DNA from: Choristoneura fumiferana
Lineage: Eukaryota > Arthropoda > Insecta > Lepidoptera > Tortricidae
Assembly: GCF_025370935.1 (NCBI RefSeq)
Contig: NC_133479.1
Span: forward strand, 954,673 to 1,018,672
Direction: 5' to 3'
Length of the DNA: 64,000 nt
In this document: positions 45,053-56,059 of the stretch, piece by piece
Layout of the letters: every line of letters starts with the position of its first letter
Position numbering within the stretch: the first letter of the stretch is position 1
The notes under the pieces: model-generated
Told to the model about the DNA's origin: nothing
What the model saw: only the letters and a program-made list of their open reading frames with translations
Databases searched by the model: none
Made by a program: the position numbers and the translations under genes

Positions 45053-45190
45053 AATACAATACAATACAATAACTCTTTATTGCACACCAATACAGTAAAC
45101 AGTACAGAGAACACAAGTATATACATAGAGATTTTCTAAGGTAAGCAATAGGCGGCCTTATCGCTTCAGAGCGATCTCTTCCAGGCAACC
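45053..45190 (-). mobile_element. LINE 3' end, insertion only in C2 copy
   Basis: On the minus strand: GGTTGCCTGGAAGAGATCGC, TCTGAAGCGATAAGGCCGCC, then GTGCAATAAAGAGTTATTGT and a (TATTG)n tail. It is 138 bp, 5'-truncated, with no clear target duplication. C1 is uninterrupted at 2210/2211. Tail and hairpin match the LINE end at 35071-35230. Confidence 0.75.
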
Positions 45191-45385
45191 TTACTTATAT
45201 TTAAATATTAAATATTTAAAACATATTGGCTTTTGTACATTCAGCCTTAACTGTATTTTCTATACTGCTTACTATGTGTAGGTGTCCAATAAAGGGTCCA
45301 TTGTATTGTATTAATATAACAATAAGATGCATATCTGTAGCAGACACTAAAATGTTTAGGAGTAAGTACTTTTTTGTTTTTTTTT

Positions 45386-46128
45386 NNNNNNNNNNNNNNN
45401 NNNNNNNNNNNNNNNNNNNNNNNNNNNNNNNNNNNNNNNNNNNNNNNNNNNNNNNNNNNNNNNNNNNNNNNNNNNNNNNNNNNNNNNNNNNNNNNNNNNN
45501 NNNNNNNNNNNNNNNNNNNNNNNNNNNNNNNNNNNNNNNNNNNNNNNNNNNNNNNNNNNNNNNNNNNNNNNNNNNNNNNNNNNNNNNNNNNNNNNNNNNN
45601 NNNNNNNNNNNNNNNNNNNNNNNNNNNNNNNNNNNNNNNNNNNNNNNNNNNNNNNNNNNNNNNNNNNNNNNNNNNNNNNNNNNNNNNNNNNNNNNNNNNN
45701 NNNNNNNNNNNNNNNNNNNNNNNNNNNNNNNNNNNNNNNNNNNNNNNNNNNNNNNNNNNNNNNNNNNNNNNNNNNNNNNNNNNNNNNNNNNNNNNNNNNN
45801 NNNNNNNNNNNNNNNNNNNNNNNNNNNNNNNNNNNNNNNNNNNNNNNNNNNNNNNNNNNNNNNNNNNNNNNNNNNNNNNNNNNNNNNNNNNNNNNNNNNN
45901 NNNNNNNNNNNNNNNNNNNNNNNNNNNNNNNNNNNNNNNNNNNNNNNNNNNNNNNNNNNNNNNNNNNNNNNNNNNNNNNNNNNNNNNNNNNNNNNNNNNN
46001 NNNNNNNNNNNNNNNNNNNNNNNNNNNNNNNNNNNNNNNNNNNNNNNNNNNNNNNNNNNNNNNNNNNNNNNNNNNNNNNNNNNNNNNNNNNNNNNNNNNN
46101 NNNNNNNNNNNNNNNNNNNNNNNNNNNN
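45386..46128. other. Assembly gap, 743 N
   Basis: Unknown sequence between the end of C2 and contig C3. The non-standard length suggests an estimated or partly closed gap. Any reading frame drawn through it is an artefact. Confidence 0.95.
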
Positions 46129-47899
46129 CCCTCTTGACTCTAGTCTGACTCTGCTGGTGCTATTTGCGTATATACTTTTTATGATGTTTATGTACTTTTG
46201 GTCAACCCCAGTCTTCTTAAGCGCGTCCCAGATTGCACTATGGCTTAAGCTGTCAAATGCTTTACTGTAATCAATAAAGCCCACATATATGTTTCTATTG
46301 AACTCCTTGTATTTTTCGATTACTTGTTCCAGTGTATGTATGTGATCTGTTGTGCTAAAACCAGCCCGGAAACCAGCTTGTTCTTGTGGCTGTGATTCGT
46401 CAATCGCTTTAGATATTCTTGTTAGTATAATTGAAGAGAAGAGTTTATAGGTACTTGCCAGTAAGCTAATTGGCCTGTAGTTACCTATGTCCAATGGATT
46501 CCCTTTTTTATACAGCAGGATGATGTCGGATGTACACCATTGGTTAGGTACTGTCTCTGAGTCTATTATCATATTGAATAGTTGTGTAAGATGGTGGAGT
46601 AAGACTGGTGCGGCCTAGCTTTAGGGCTTCATTGGTCAGGCTGTCTGGGCCTGGCTTTTTTCTGCTTTTAGTTTCCTTATGTGTTCGTATACTTCTATCT
46701 CTTCGATTGGCTCAACCGTTTTGCTAGCGTTAGCGTTAGGTATATCTGACTCTTCCACCGTATCCTCTGGATCGTGTCTTCTGTATAGCTCTTTATAAAA
46801 AATTTGTTGCGTGAGCTATTACATCTTGTCTTGATTTTGTTTCTTTTTTATATATTTTCGAGTTTTTGTATCCACTTTTTACTTAGATTTAGTTCCTTCA
46901 ATGCCCTTTTTTGCGCTTCTGAATTTCGTCAAATTCCTTGTAATTACTTCCTGTCTATGCATACTGTAATCTTTCCTTATAGATTTTCTTGTTTCTTTGA
47001 ATAGGTTACTTAGATTCTTCTTCTCTTCCTTACTTTTATTATCTGCAAACATTAGATCTGTACGTTGTTTAATTAGTTGCATTGTGTGCTCGCTAAAGAT
47101 TTTGTTCTCTTTTTTTATGATGTACCTCGTTAGATTTTTTAAGACTGTAAATTATGGACTTTTCTATATGGTTATAGTAATCCTGAACACTTAATTGTAA
47201 TGTATTTGTTTCCAAACTGGTTTTCAAGTGTCCAAGGTAGTTTTGGACCTCCTCATTATTTTTGGTGTTTTAGGTATTGTGTTGAAACTCTTTCTGCTTT
47301 TGACAATTTGGTTTAGGTTAAGTGTTGCTCTCAGTGGCCTGTGGTCGGAGGAAAACATCACTTTGTTCAGGACTTCATAGTTTGTTATCCTTTTTCGGGT
47401 CATTACTTAGTATAAAGTCGATTTCGTTTCTGGTGTTCTTGTCTGGTGACATCCAAGTCCATTTCCTCTATGCTCTTTTTTGAAAAAGGTATTCATTATA
47501 GAAAGTTTGTATTCTAGTGCGTAGTCTATAAGTTTTTCTCCTCTTTTGTTACGTTTACCATAACCGTACTTGCCCATCACTAGGTTTTCTTCCGTTTTGG
47601 GATGACCGATCTTCGCATTAAAATCGCCTACAACAAGAATTTTTTATCTGATAGCTCATGTGCTGTCTTTAGATCGTTGTAAAATTTAACGATTTCCTCC
47701 TCACTAGAGTTCTCAGTGGGTTCGTAGGTTTGGATTATGGTTAATGGCATGTTTCCGAATTTGAGTTTTAAAATTGCTACTCGTTCAGATATTCCTGTGA
47801 AGTTTACAATGTTATTTTTGAAAGCCTTCTTTATCATGAAACCCACCCCGTGTAGGCCTGCTGTTTCCCCTATATTAGCACAGGATAAAGTTTTCATAT
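46129..47899 (-). pseudogene. RTE-type LINE, endonuclease and reverse transcriptase, broken
   Basis: All of contig C3 is one non-LTR retrotransposon on the minus strand. From its 5' side: an endonuclease part (47897-47628) with GVGFMIKKAF and ISERVAILKLKF, then after a frameshift near 47638 the catalytic-region motif GDFNAKIGHPKTEENL. A lysine-rich linker follows (47082-46879), then PGPDSLTNEALKLG near 46640. The RT domain (46572-46129) has NYRPISLLASTYKLF, QAGFRAGFSTTDHI and motif A FIDYSKAFDSLSHSAIW with the first catalytic aspartate. The second catalytic motif would lie inside the N gap. The protein fits RTE-clade elements, often annotated as craniofacial development protein 2-like. Several frameshifts mean it is dead, or the contig is error-prone. 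Confidence 0.85.
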
Positions 47900-47999
47900 N
47901 NNNNNNNNNNNNNNNNNNNNNNNNNNNNNNNNNNNNNNNNNNNNNNNNNNNNNNNNNNNNNNNNNNNNNNNNNNNNNNNNNNNNNNNNNNNNNNNNNNN
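47900..47999. other. Assembly gap, 100 N
   Basis: Standard-length gap between C3 and C4. C4 starts inside a minisatellite that is complete at 7825-8011. Confidence 0.95.
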
Positions 48000-50900
48000 T
48001 GCCAGAAAAGTTGGTTAGGTTAAACTGCGACCTCACGAACCGAAATCCTGCCAGAAAAGTGGATAGGTTAGGTTAGAACCGCGACCCTCACAGAACTGAA
48101 ATACTACCAGAAAGTGGGTTAGGTTAGGTTAGAAGTTCGATGATTACATGAAATAAGTTTATAAATAAGAGATTTTTCCAAATATATTATGGTATAGACA
48201 AAATCTTACTGATGATTATGAGTAAAAAAATCGAAATATGTATCATTATGAACAATGTACGTAGAAGTAAAAATAAATATTTTAAAATATCAGAAACAAT
48301 TTTCGGAGAAATGATAATATGATTACAACGGTATTATCATAAATAATCGAATAAAAATTGTATATGAGCAATATAGACCCAATCTGAGACAAGTATTAAA
48401 CGTGTCAGAAAAATGTGCGAAAGAACATCTTTAGAGATAGCAGCAGCAACGCAGAAGATGAAAATGCATATTCTAAAGAACCTCTTCAAGAGCAGCAGCA
48501 GAATATGAAAAGCGTAGTAACCGATGTTAAAAACTTTTGTAGAGTAAGTACGTACAGTCGTTATAAACTCAATCGATCCCGGTAATATCAGTCCAAAGGT
48601 ACAATCAAATCCGATTCAGTGTCAATTTTCTCGGTTCATTCAACGTATCAAGGTAAAGTTCCGTGAGTGTGTTGTCTTTGACGTGACGTGTGAACGGACG
48701 TTATCGCCACATTGTTCGAGTTATTTATTGTCTTTGTTTTGCGGAGTGTGGACGGCTCCAGATGGTCCGATGACCTGAATAACCGAGAGGTTAAGGGAGA
48801 CGGATTGCTTTCAGACATGCCTCTGGAATTGATGACTGATTGAGTCAATGATGGGCTTAATGGTTTCAAGCTTTGCGGTTTGATTTTCATTGAAGGAGAT
48901 AAGTTGAGAGGCAATGGGCATTTCATTTTCTTCGTAACATAACATTTTTGACGTAAAATGCTTGAATATACCTGTAATGCGATATGCAATGCAATAAACG
49001 ATTTTGAATTTTAAATTTAACAACATTTTTGTATGACATTTTTTGGTTCTCCTATAATCCCTTTCTGCTCATTTCTGTAAGCCTCAGTTTTAGACCAATT
49101 AATTGACCACCTACGCTATAATTACAGTATATTTAACATTACTATAATTTAAAGTAGTCCAGATTTTTGTACAAATTTGTATTAACGACGACAAACACTT
49201 GTAAAGGTCATACGAGTAATTGCTACAACCGGTTGGGCAGAAACCTCAACTGAGAAGAATCGACAAGAAACTCAATCACAACTTGTTTGTCAATTATAAG
49301 GAGTTTGCTGCGTAGTTCCCGATCAACCTTTTTTATATTTGGACACTTTCGAAATTGAGCAAATTCCTGCGTTTATTTGATATTTGTCTAAAACAGAAAT
49401 TTGTTGGAGACGAAAATATGTCCGGCGGAAGCAGTCAGGAATTTTTTTGGGAAGTAAAGAAAATCCTTAGTTCAATAGCCTCTGAATCTTCATAATGGAA
49501 GCACGTTCGCGAGTTATTTTTGTTTATTTACGACGATCCGCGTATCCAAGAACGGGTTGATGAACTCGAGACCATAAATCGGCCTAGTGGTAGCGATTGG
49601 TGCGACATCGATCGGTGCCAAAACAGTATAATCACAACTGACACAAATGTCGCATTACAATCTTTGTTATTTCTGATGGAAAAAGTGTGAAGTCCGTACT
49701 GGGGTGCTTTATGTCATTTAACTTTGTGGCATTACTACGTGTGTTAGATGTGTCTAAGAAAGGCTTTTTTGTAAAACCTATACGTGTTCCTTAACAACTG
49801 ACCGGCCGGACAACGCACAGGGTCATGATTGGATAAAATGAGGGAAGAGGGACGTATCTGAACATCGAAAATCAATATATCTAATGTAAAAAAGGCGACG
49901 GTCAAAATATCGAAAGTAGGTTAGGTTAGATTAGGTCCGATATTTTGACCGTCGATATTTTAACTATCGATATTTAAATTTTCGATATTCAGATACGTGG
50001 TCGAGGGTAGGCCTTTGCCTAGCCGTGAGACCATTCAGACTGCATAATAATGTGAAAAATTGATTTTTTAATACGACTTTCATTTATTCATTTATAAGTC
50101 ATGTCATGTTCATTACATTAGGTGACCTTTTTTGAAGACAGTAATATTTGTGTATTAAGTGCCCGTTGTTTGATCAGTAGTTAAAAATACTAATTACTCA
50201 AATTTCCTTAAATGCGTTTACGATTGCCATTCATTTTAACTATTAGTTTGTTTAACTACTGATCTAACAACTGGCCCTAAATCTCGCGTCAATCTGACCA
50301 TGCTTTGCAACGTATTTTTTACATAATCTGCTAAAAATAAATCTAATATAAAGCCGTTACAAATCGACACAGATTTTTTATCGATTATCTACAATCGAGA
50401 AAACAACACATTTCTTCAGTCCATTTCATACTTTTTGAATCAGGCGTTACTTTGTGGAGTCCATATTATTGAACTAAGCATAAACAATAATTTAGCTCAA
50501 CCATCAAACATTATCATTAATTTAAATTCTAGAAATCGGGTTTAAAGTTAAACTCCGCACGAGGCCGTAACCCATACCCATTTCATTCCCCTTTAGCACT
50601 ACAGATTCAAGAGAAATTCGCAACACGCAAACAATATTACACTAGTAGGTATTCACGAAAGTGTGCCATGCATGACAATAGCTAATTATCTGCTGAGCGA
50701 AAAACGGCAAAGACAAATCGCAAACAGAACCAAACACAAAGCGGGAAATAATCACGGTTATCCTGGGTCAACAGCACGAATTTGGCACAAATACAATGAA
50801 CGTTAGTCAGTGTCGTCAGCTGAAAATGTGGTTCAGGTTAAAGAAAATGTGAGAATTTCCATTCGCGTCACATTCGATACATTAACAGTTAACCATTTAA

Positions 50901-51571
50901 TATCTGAGCAAGCGCCAAAAATGCGACTTCAATCTCTCATTTCTAAAATTTGTATTTGTGAAATAACGAAATGTGCCTTATATTAGAAATATCCAGTTGA
51001 GGTATTCAACATATAGGTATCATTATGTACGCGATAATGTGTGGTGTTAACTGTAGAATCTAGTTACATAACATTGTTTACCAGAACAAAAATATATTCC
51101 ATCCTTGTTAGCTTATTCAACGGAAAACAAAGCTTGTTTTTAATCCACAGCACAAAGCTTCGAACCTTCGCGGTCTAAATATAATGATTTCTGAAAAGCC
51201 CAATTAGTCATGCAACAAACAAGAATACAAATTGCAACATGTTTTTTATATTTGTCTCCACCACCACAGGGGTGATAGTTTTCATTTATTTTAAATGGAA
51301 CCAGACGGGAAGCAATACCCTCCAAACAAAAATTACTAATATTATAAAAATGCAAAGTAAATCTGTCAGTGTGTATGTCTGTACCTCTTTACTATAAACA
51401 ACAGAAACGACTTAGATAGAATTTGATATGAGGATAGTTTGAGACCGTGGGAAATATATAAGATAGCTTTTATAACGGAAAATAGCGAATTTCTGCGGAA
51501 TGGTTCTGGAGTCGTGGGCAACAGCTAGTCGGTTCATAAATGACGGAGTTCTGAAGTAACAATTAACTATA
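48000..51571 (-). other. Overlap block B, copy in contig C4
   Basis: Reverse complement of 4362-7962. It starts in the minisatellite at the first base of C4 and ends at 51571, where C2 begins. Just beyond, at 51576-51615, is a common repeat (GAAACCCTCGTCTTTTTTGT), a plausible reason for the contig break. Confidence 0.9.
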
Positions 51572-51768
51572 AAAAAAAACCGAATTGAAACCCTCGTCTT
51601 TTTTGTAATCGGTTAAAAACAAACAAGCAAAAACAGTGCAGTTTCCGATACTTCCAGATCGTACCGCTCCGTTTGTAGCAAGTTGCACTTGCAAGTAATG
51701 AAGCTGGCACAAGTAATTACTAAGTTAATTCCCAATAAGAGTTTGTATGCCACGTTATTACTTTTTCA

Positions 51769-51821
51769 GTTTTTTTTTTTTTCTAAATATAGATGCACAG
51801 AAAAACCAGAAAAATAAGACC
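51769..51821 (-). mobile_element. 5'-truncated short SINE with A-tail
   Basis: On the minus strand the copy reads GGTCTTATTTTTCTGGTTTT, then TCTGTGCATCTATATTTAG and about a dozen A. The first 38 bases equal the tail that follows the tRNA part at 4005-4043. It fixes the 3' end of the short SINE and shows poly(A)-type retroposition. Confidence 0.75.
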
Positions 51822-52184
51822 GTAAAAGTAACAAAAATTTGGAGGAGAATACCAAAAAGAGTAAGTAAAATTTTATCAAATGTAGACTTTAGAATAGAAT
51901 AATTTTACAAGTACTCGTAACTGTCTCATGCAAGGCTGAGATTTGCCTAGCAGCTGCAGGATGTAACCACTCCAACTGGTATTGATTGGTCAAGACCAGG
52001 CTACAATTTGAAATGGTCTAGACGGAGGTTAGATAACACTACATTTTAATAATATTTGGGTTACGGGAAGTTGTCCCCTCTTGAAAAGTAGTCTACCCTT
52101 CAATAAGTTACGGACATGTTTGACTACTTGATATTTTTTGCAACAGGTAGTAGAGATACCGTCCTGTTTATTATGTTCGATTAA

Positions 52185-52320
52185 ACAGAGAGAGATGGAC
52201 GGATGACCTGGTTAAAGCCGCGGGTTCTTGGTGGATGCAGGCCGCTGCCAACCGAAGCAACGCTGGAGGGAGGCCATATTTCCAACAGTGGAAGCCCTAC
52301 GGCTGATATGATGACGAGGA
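52185..52320 (+). mobile_element. SINE-C copy
   Basis: GAGATGGACGGATGACCTGG, GGTGGATGCAGGCCGCTGCC, AACCGAAGCAACGCTGGAGG, then CCAACAGTGGAAGCCCTACG and GATATGATGACGAGG. The best-preserved member of the family here. Confidence 0.7.
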
Positions 52321-52329
52321 TGAAACACA

Positions 52330-53290
52330 GACAGCATCTGACACGTAAAAATAGGTATCAGTAACGCTCAGAGACGGCGAAGGGCCAGGCTGAAAACTAG
52401 CGCCGAGGCCTCGCGGCTCGCTGCGTGGACTCGGCTTATGCTGAGCCGGTCCCTTTTGCCACAAGCAATATATATGTTATTTTATTTTAGTGTTTTTTTT
52501 TGTGGCATTTTTTTTTTCTTTCTTTTCAGTATTTTGGTAGAGTGTGAAAACTTAGCTTCGAGCTGAAGTCTATGCTTTTGGCGGTTTACTTGTGAATACC
52601 AACCAATATCTGCCAAAACAAGGTTCTTTAAATCCCCAAACAAAGGTTCAACAAACTCGCAAATATTAAAGTGGCTATACGTCAATGAATCCAATTCAAT
52701 ATTAAAATAGATCAACAACACGATGGGCTAGTTTGTGCTAGCACGCCCACGCCCACGGTGCGAGGCGCGAGTGCAAACGATTTGTTTGTCATAGTACCGG
52801 CGGTTATGCTAGGCGGGTCCGGTGAGTGGATCGCCTTGAGACGCGCGCCGCTCGCCGGCCTCTGCGCAAGGGACGCTGGTGTGCTACTACAAAGTTAGAC
52901 GCGCAATTGCTAAAATAATAAGGTATTTTAGGATGTTTACTTTAGGTCAATGTCAAAATAAAAACTATTTCTACATTTTTAATAAGGTTATCTGTGCCGG
53001 ACTGTAACTAATGCACTGTATATTAGTGTATTGACACAGGTATAAAGTTATGGCGGCACATGTGGACTGAGTTTTTCTTTGGCCAATTGAAGACTATACT
53101 TTTACAAATAAGTTTGTTTTTGTTTATTTTTGGTACCATCTCGGGCGAATACCCATCAAATAAAGAAATTATTTTCCAACTGTAACCCTATCGGACCTTG
53201 TGCAGCAAGTTTCTCTAGCTATTGTATCGAGGCAATGCTGCTACTGTCATGCATGGGAACTTTTGTCCCGAGTACCTAAAGTCAAGTGCA
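52330..53290. other. Unassigned DNA with GC-rich patches
   Basis: Two GC-rich patches (about 52375-52460 and 52735-52880) stand out from AT-rich DNA. The first contains CTGAAAACTAGCGCCGAGGC. No frame with recognisable product. They could be repeat relics or CpG-rich regulatory DNA. Confidence 0.35.
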
Positions 53291-53296
53291 AAAATA

Positions 53297-53482
53297 TGTC
53301 ATCATCATCATCATCCCAGCCTATATACGTCCCACTGCTGGGCACAGGCCTCCTCTCAGAACAAGAGGGCTTGGGCCATAGTTCCCACGCGGGCCCAGTA
53401 CGGATTGGGAACTTCACACGCACCATTGAATTGCTTCGCAGGTTTGTGCAGGTTTCCTCACGATGTTTTCCTTCACCGCATC
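53297..53482 (-). mobile_element. SINE-A, 5'-truncated
   Basis: Plus-strand reading: ATCATCATCATCATCCCAGC, CTATATACGTCCCACTGCTG, GGCACAGGCCTCCTCTCAGA, then TCCTCACGATGTTTTCCTTC. Close to the consensus of the family, so young. Frames of 114 and 123 residues over it are not genes. Confidence 0.85.
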
Positions 53483-54060
53483 ACCGCAAGCAAAAATATG
53501 TACTTATCTATAGATACGAACCACTCAAAAAATATGTTACCTAACTACGTCCGAATAAGAGACTGTGGTACATATTTTCGAAACGTTGGATAAGTTAATA
53601 TTTTAACAATCGACTGTACGACTGAGAGCGGATAGGTATTTAAGTGACATTTAAGTGTTTGACGTATCCTGGTTTAATAATTAAGTATTCAGAATTAATT
53701 TATTTCATTTAATTTGTGACTGAATTGAATTTCATTTATAATGTATCCATATTTGTCGAAGCCATGGAAATATGAACAAATAAAACCACCGCTCCTCTTG
53801 AATTTTATTAAAACCATACTATCTTACGTTGCAACGAGGAAATGTTGCGGTATAAATGTTAATAAATAAAAATTAAATAAATATCTTTTTTAGTAAATTA
53901 ATACTTAAGTATTTAATAAATTTATTAATTTATTAGCGAAATCCAGCAACTCTACCTTTGTCCGTGCCCTGGATTAAAAGTAGCCTATGGATATTAGTAC
54001 CTATTATTAAAAGAGACTAGCTGTTGTCCACAACTCCGTTCGCGTAGAATTCGTTGATCC

Positions 54061-54278
54061 CAGAGAGGTTCCCAAACTTTTTTCGTCTAACGTCCACTTT
54101 GAAAATCAGTTATTTTGTAGCGCCCCCCCCTTTTTTTCACCTTAAAAACCTCAATATCATTTATTAGTCTCGCCTAATGAAGGCACAAAGGTGAAGATTT
54201 TTTCTGGGCCCCTTACCGCCCCCTCTAGGCCTCCAGCGCCCACAAGGGGGCGTTATCGCCCACTTTGGGAAAGACTGG
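54061..54278. mobile_element. hAT-like MITE
   Basis: Ends CAGAGAGGTTCCCAAACTTT and, as complement, CAGTCTTTCCCAAAGTGGGC. The interior has CGCCCCCCCCTTTTTTTCAC and GCGCCCACAAGGGGGCG. CAG-GTTCCCAAAC ends are typical of hAT non-autonomous elements. The 8-bp flanks match only 5 of 8. Confidence 0.65.
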
Positions 54279-54305
54279 TTTATTGCTATCTGCGAGAACT
54301 ATGCA

Positions 54306-54706
54306 ATTTTTAGGGTTCCGTACCTCGAAAGGAAAAAAAATCTCTTATAGGATCACTTTGTTGTCCGTCCGTCCGACCGTCTGTCAAGTCCCTTTTTATC
54401 AGGAACGCGTGGAGGTATCAAGCTGAAATTTATATCAAATACTCAGGTCTACTGTCCCTTGGAGCTGTGAAAAAATCAAACTTCTAAGACAACGCAATCA
54501 TATAATACCCGTTTATGCTGCAAATTTGCCACACTCGCAAGGGAATCAAAACCTACAGGGTAACTTCCCATGAACTCAGAATCTTGAAATTTGGTACGAA
54601 GCAACGTCTTATAGCACAGATAAAGGAAAAATTGCGAAAACCGTAAATTTTTAGTAACATCATATAATAAAAATATTTATACGGAACCTTACGGCCGGTT
54701 TTTCGT
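54306..54706 (-). mobile_element. Dispersed retroelement, GGCCAAGTGCGAGTCGG family, diverged
   Basis: Plus-strand reading starts TTTTAGGGTTCCGTACCTCG and ends TACGGAACC...CGGCCGGTTTTT, the reverse of 39496-39842. The interior keeps GTCCGTCCGTCCGACCGTCT and TTGAAATTTGGTACG. Confidence 0.65.
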
Positions 54707-54845
54707 AATAAAAACAATCCTATTTCCTTCCCCGGGACTAAACTATTTCATACCGAATTTCATCGAAGTCGGTTCAGCGGTTTAGACGCGAAACGGTAAC
54801 AAACAAACAAACAGACTTACAAACTTTCGCATTTATAATATTAAT
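54700..54845 (+). repeat. Repeat F 3' part
   Basis: ACCGAATTTCATCGAAGTCG, GTTCAGCGGTTTAGACGCGA, then a (CAAA)n tract and AACTTTCGCATTTATAATAT. Confidence 0.65.
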
Positions 54846-54899
54846 AATAAATTCATTTAGTTCGGGCAACTTGGCCCATACAATAAATACCTTACAGAC

Positions 54900-55745
54900 T
54901 AACATACATAATAATATTAGTGGGATAGTGTACCTTTCTATAAGGAATGAATTTTTCAAGTCGTTTCAGTACTTCCAGTAATAGGTACCATAATAGTGTA
55001 CAAGCAGGTATAGGTACTAGAATACTCAGACCTTTCATAACGTTTTAATTATAACTCACTTATATTGCACCAGGAAAACTGTTTATAATTATAACTTATA
55101 ACAACGCTTTTCCTGAATACGTTTCCCTACACAATTACAACTATGCACATTTTCAAACTGCATACCTTGGATTTTCCGCTTTACTTATTGGAACTGTTTT
55201 ATTTATATATAAAACCTTGATTTAACTAAGTAGTTTGTCCTTTAATTAGACAATGAAGTCGTTTCCTCGTAAAGCAGGATGTGCTGAAAATATCATCCGA
55301 TGTTAAAAATTATTGCATAACGCATAGGAAATAAAGAGTAGATAAGTCTCGTTTACGAGATAGCTTCATAAAGGCGCCTTTATAGTTTCATGACCTCATG
55401 GCATACCTCCTGCGACTGCGACCCACCATACGACAAAAATTAACATCGAAATTTAAATCTTAATGTGTCATAGATAAAGTTGAATTTATTTTTCTGTTAA
55501 TTTGAGTGGATACAGAGAAAATGACACTATTTCTTTTTCAAAAGATATGACTTCTATTGTTAAAAATATATACTAGTATTATCACTTTGAACCCCAGGAG
55601 GTTAATTTTAGGGAAAATAGTGTAATCTAATAGGGAATACAGATAAAGTCAGGGAATTGCACTCTCTGCTGTCCGGATAGTAAAGCATGTCATTGTGTGA
55701 AACTGCTTTGTGCGATTTTTTTAAATTTTTTAATGCCTAGAGCTG
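54900..55745. other. Unassigned AT-rich DNA
   Basis: No gene or full element seen. It includes a 27-bp motif at 55346-55372 (TCTCGTTTACGAGATAGCTT core) that recurs inverted at 61244-61270. Confidence 0.4.
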
Positions 55746-55756
55746 GCCTCTAGATG

Positions 55757-55889
55757 TTTTTCCACCGGCAAGGCGACACGAGACGAGGCGAGACGAGAAT
55801 TGAAATTTGTATGGCGGCGCCCGCAGCGGCTCGCATACAAATTTCAATTCTCGTCTCGCCTCGTCTCGTGTCGCCTCGCCGGTGGAAAA
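55757..55889. mobile_element. Near-perfect palindromic MITE
   Basis: Arms of about 56 bp begin TTTTCCACCGGCAAGGCGAC and TTTTCCACCGGCGAGGCGAC and run through CGAGACGAGGCGAGACGAGA to ATTTGTATG. Only one mismatch was seen between the arms. The spacer is about 20 bp and GC-rich. The arm identity implies a recent or converted element. The 91-residue frame across it is a by-product. Confidence 0.85.
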
Positions 55890-55929
55890 TCCCCATTAGT
55901 AACTATAGATTGTTTCATCCATCAGAGCT

Positions 55930-56052
55930 GCAGGGCTACTGCGAAACTCGAAGTTCATGTCGTGCGGTCCCTCTGACACTAATACTATTTAATACGAGAG
56001 CGAGAGGGACGGTACAATACGAACTTTGAGTTTCGAGTTCGTAGTAGCCCTG
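55930..56052. mobile_element. Palindromic MITE, AGTAGCCC family, copy 3
   Basis: GCAGGGCTACTGCGAAACTC and the complement of GAGTTTCGAGTTCGTAGTAG-CCCTGC form the arms. The inner GTCCCTCTGACAC and GAGAGGGACGG pair partly. Confidence 0.8.
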
Positions 56053-56059
56053 CTGGCGC

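Larger units (their letters stand above)
42590..45385 (-). other. Overlap block A, copy in contig C2
   Basis: Reverse complement of 1066-4261. It begins 42590 (paired with 4261, the last base of C1) and ends at 45385, the last base of C2, in a T-run. It includes the short SINE allele near 42845-42925, lacks the SINE-A (empty site 43368-43374) and the C1 MITE (empty site 45348-45350), and has its own MITE and LINE tail. Confidence 0.9.

Noticed and set aside
45226..46572. Reading frames of 298-441 codons spanning 45226-46572
   Set aside because: They run through 743 N. Only the part at 46129-46572 on the minus strand is real sequence, and it belongs to the RTE-type LINE.
47737..48018. Plus-strand 93-codon frame
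   Set aside because: Antisense to the LINE endonuclease and continued through 100 N.
1066..51571. Single giant biological palindrome
   Set aside because: The blocks are not in mirror order (A, B reversed, X, A reversed, B), and all edges coincide with assembly gaps, so a simple palindrome is excluded.
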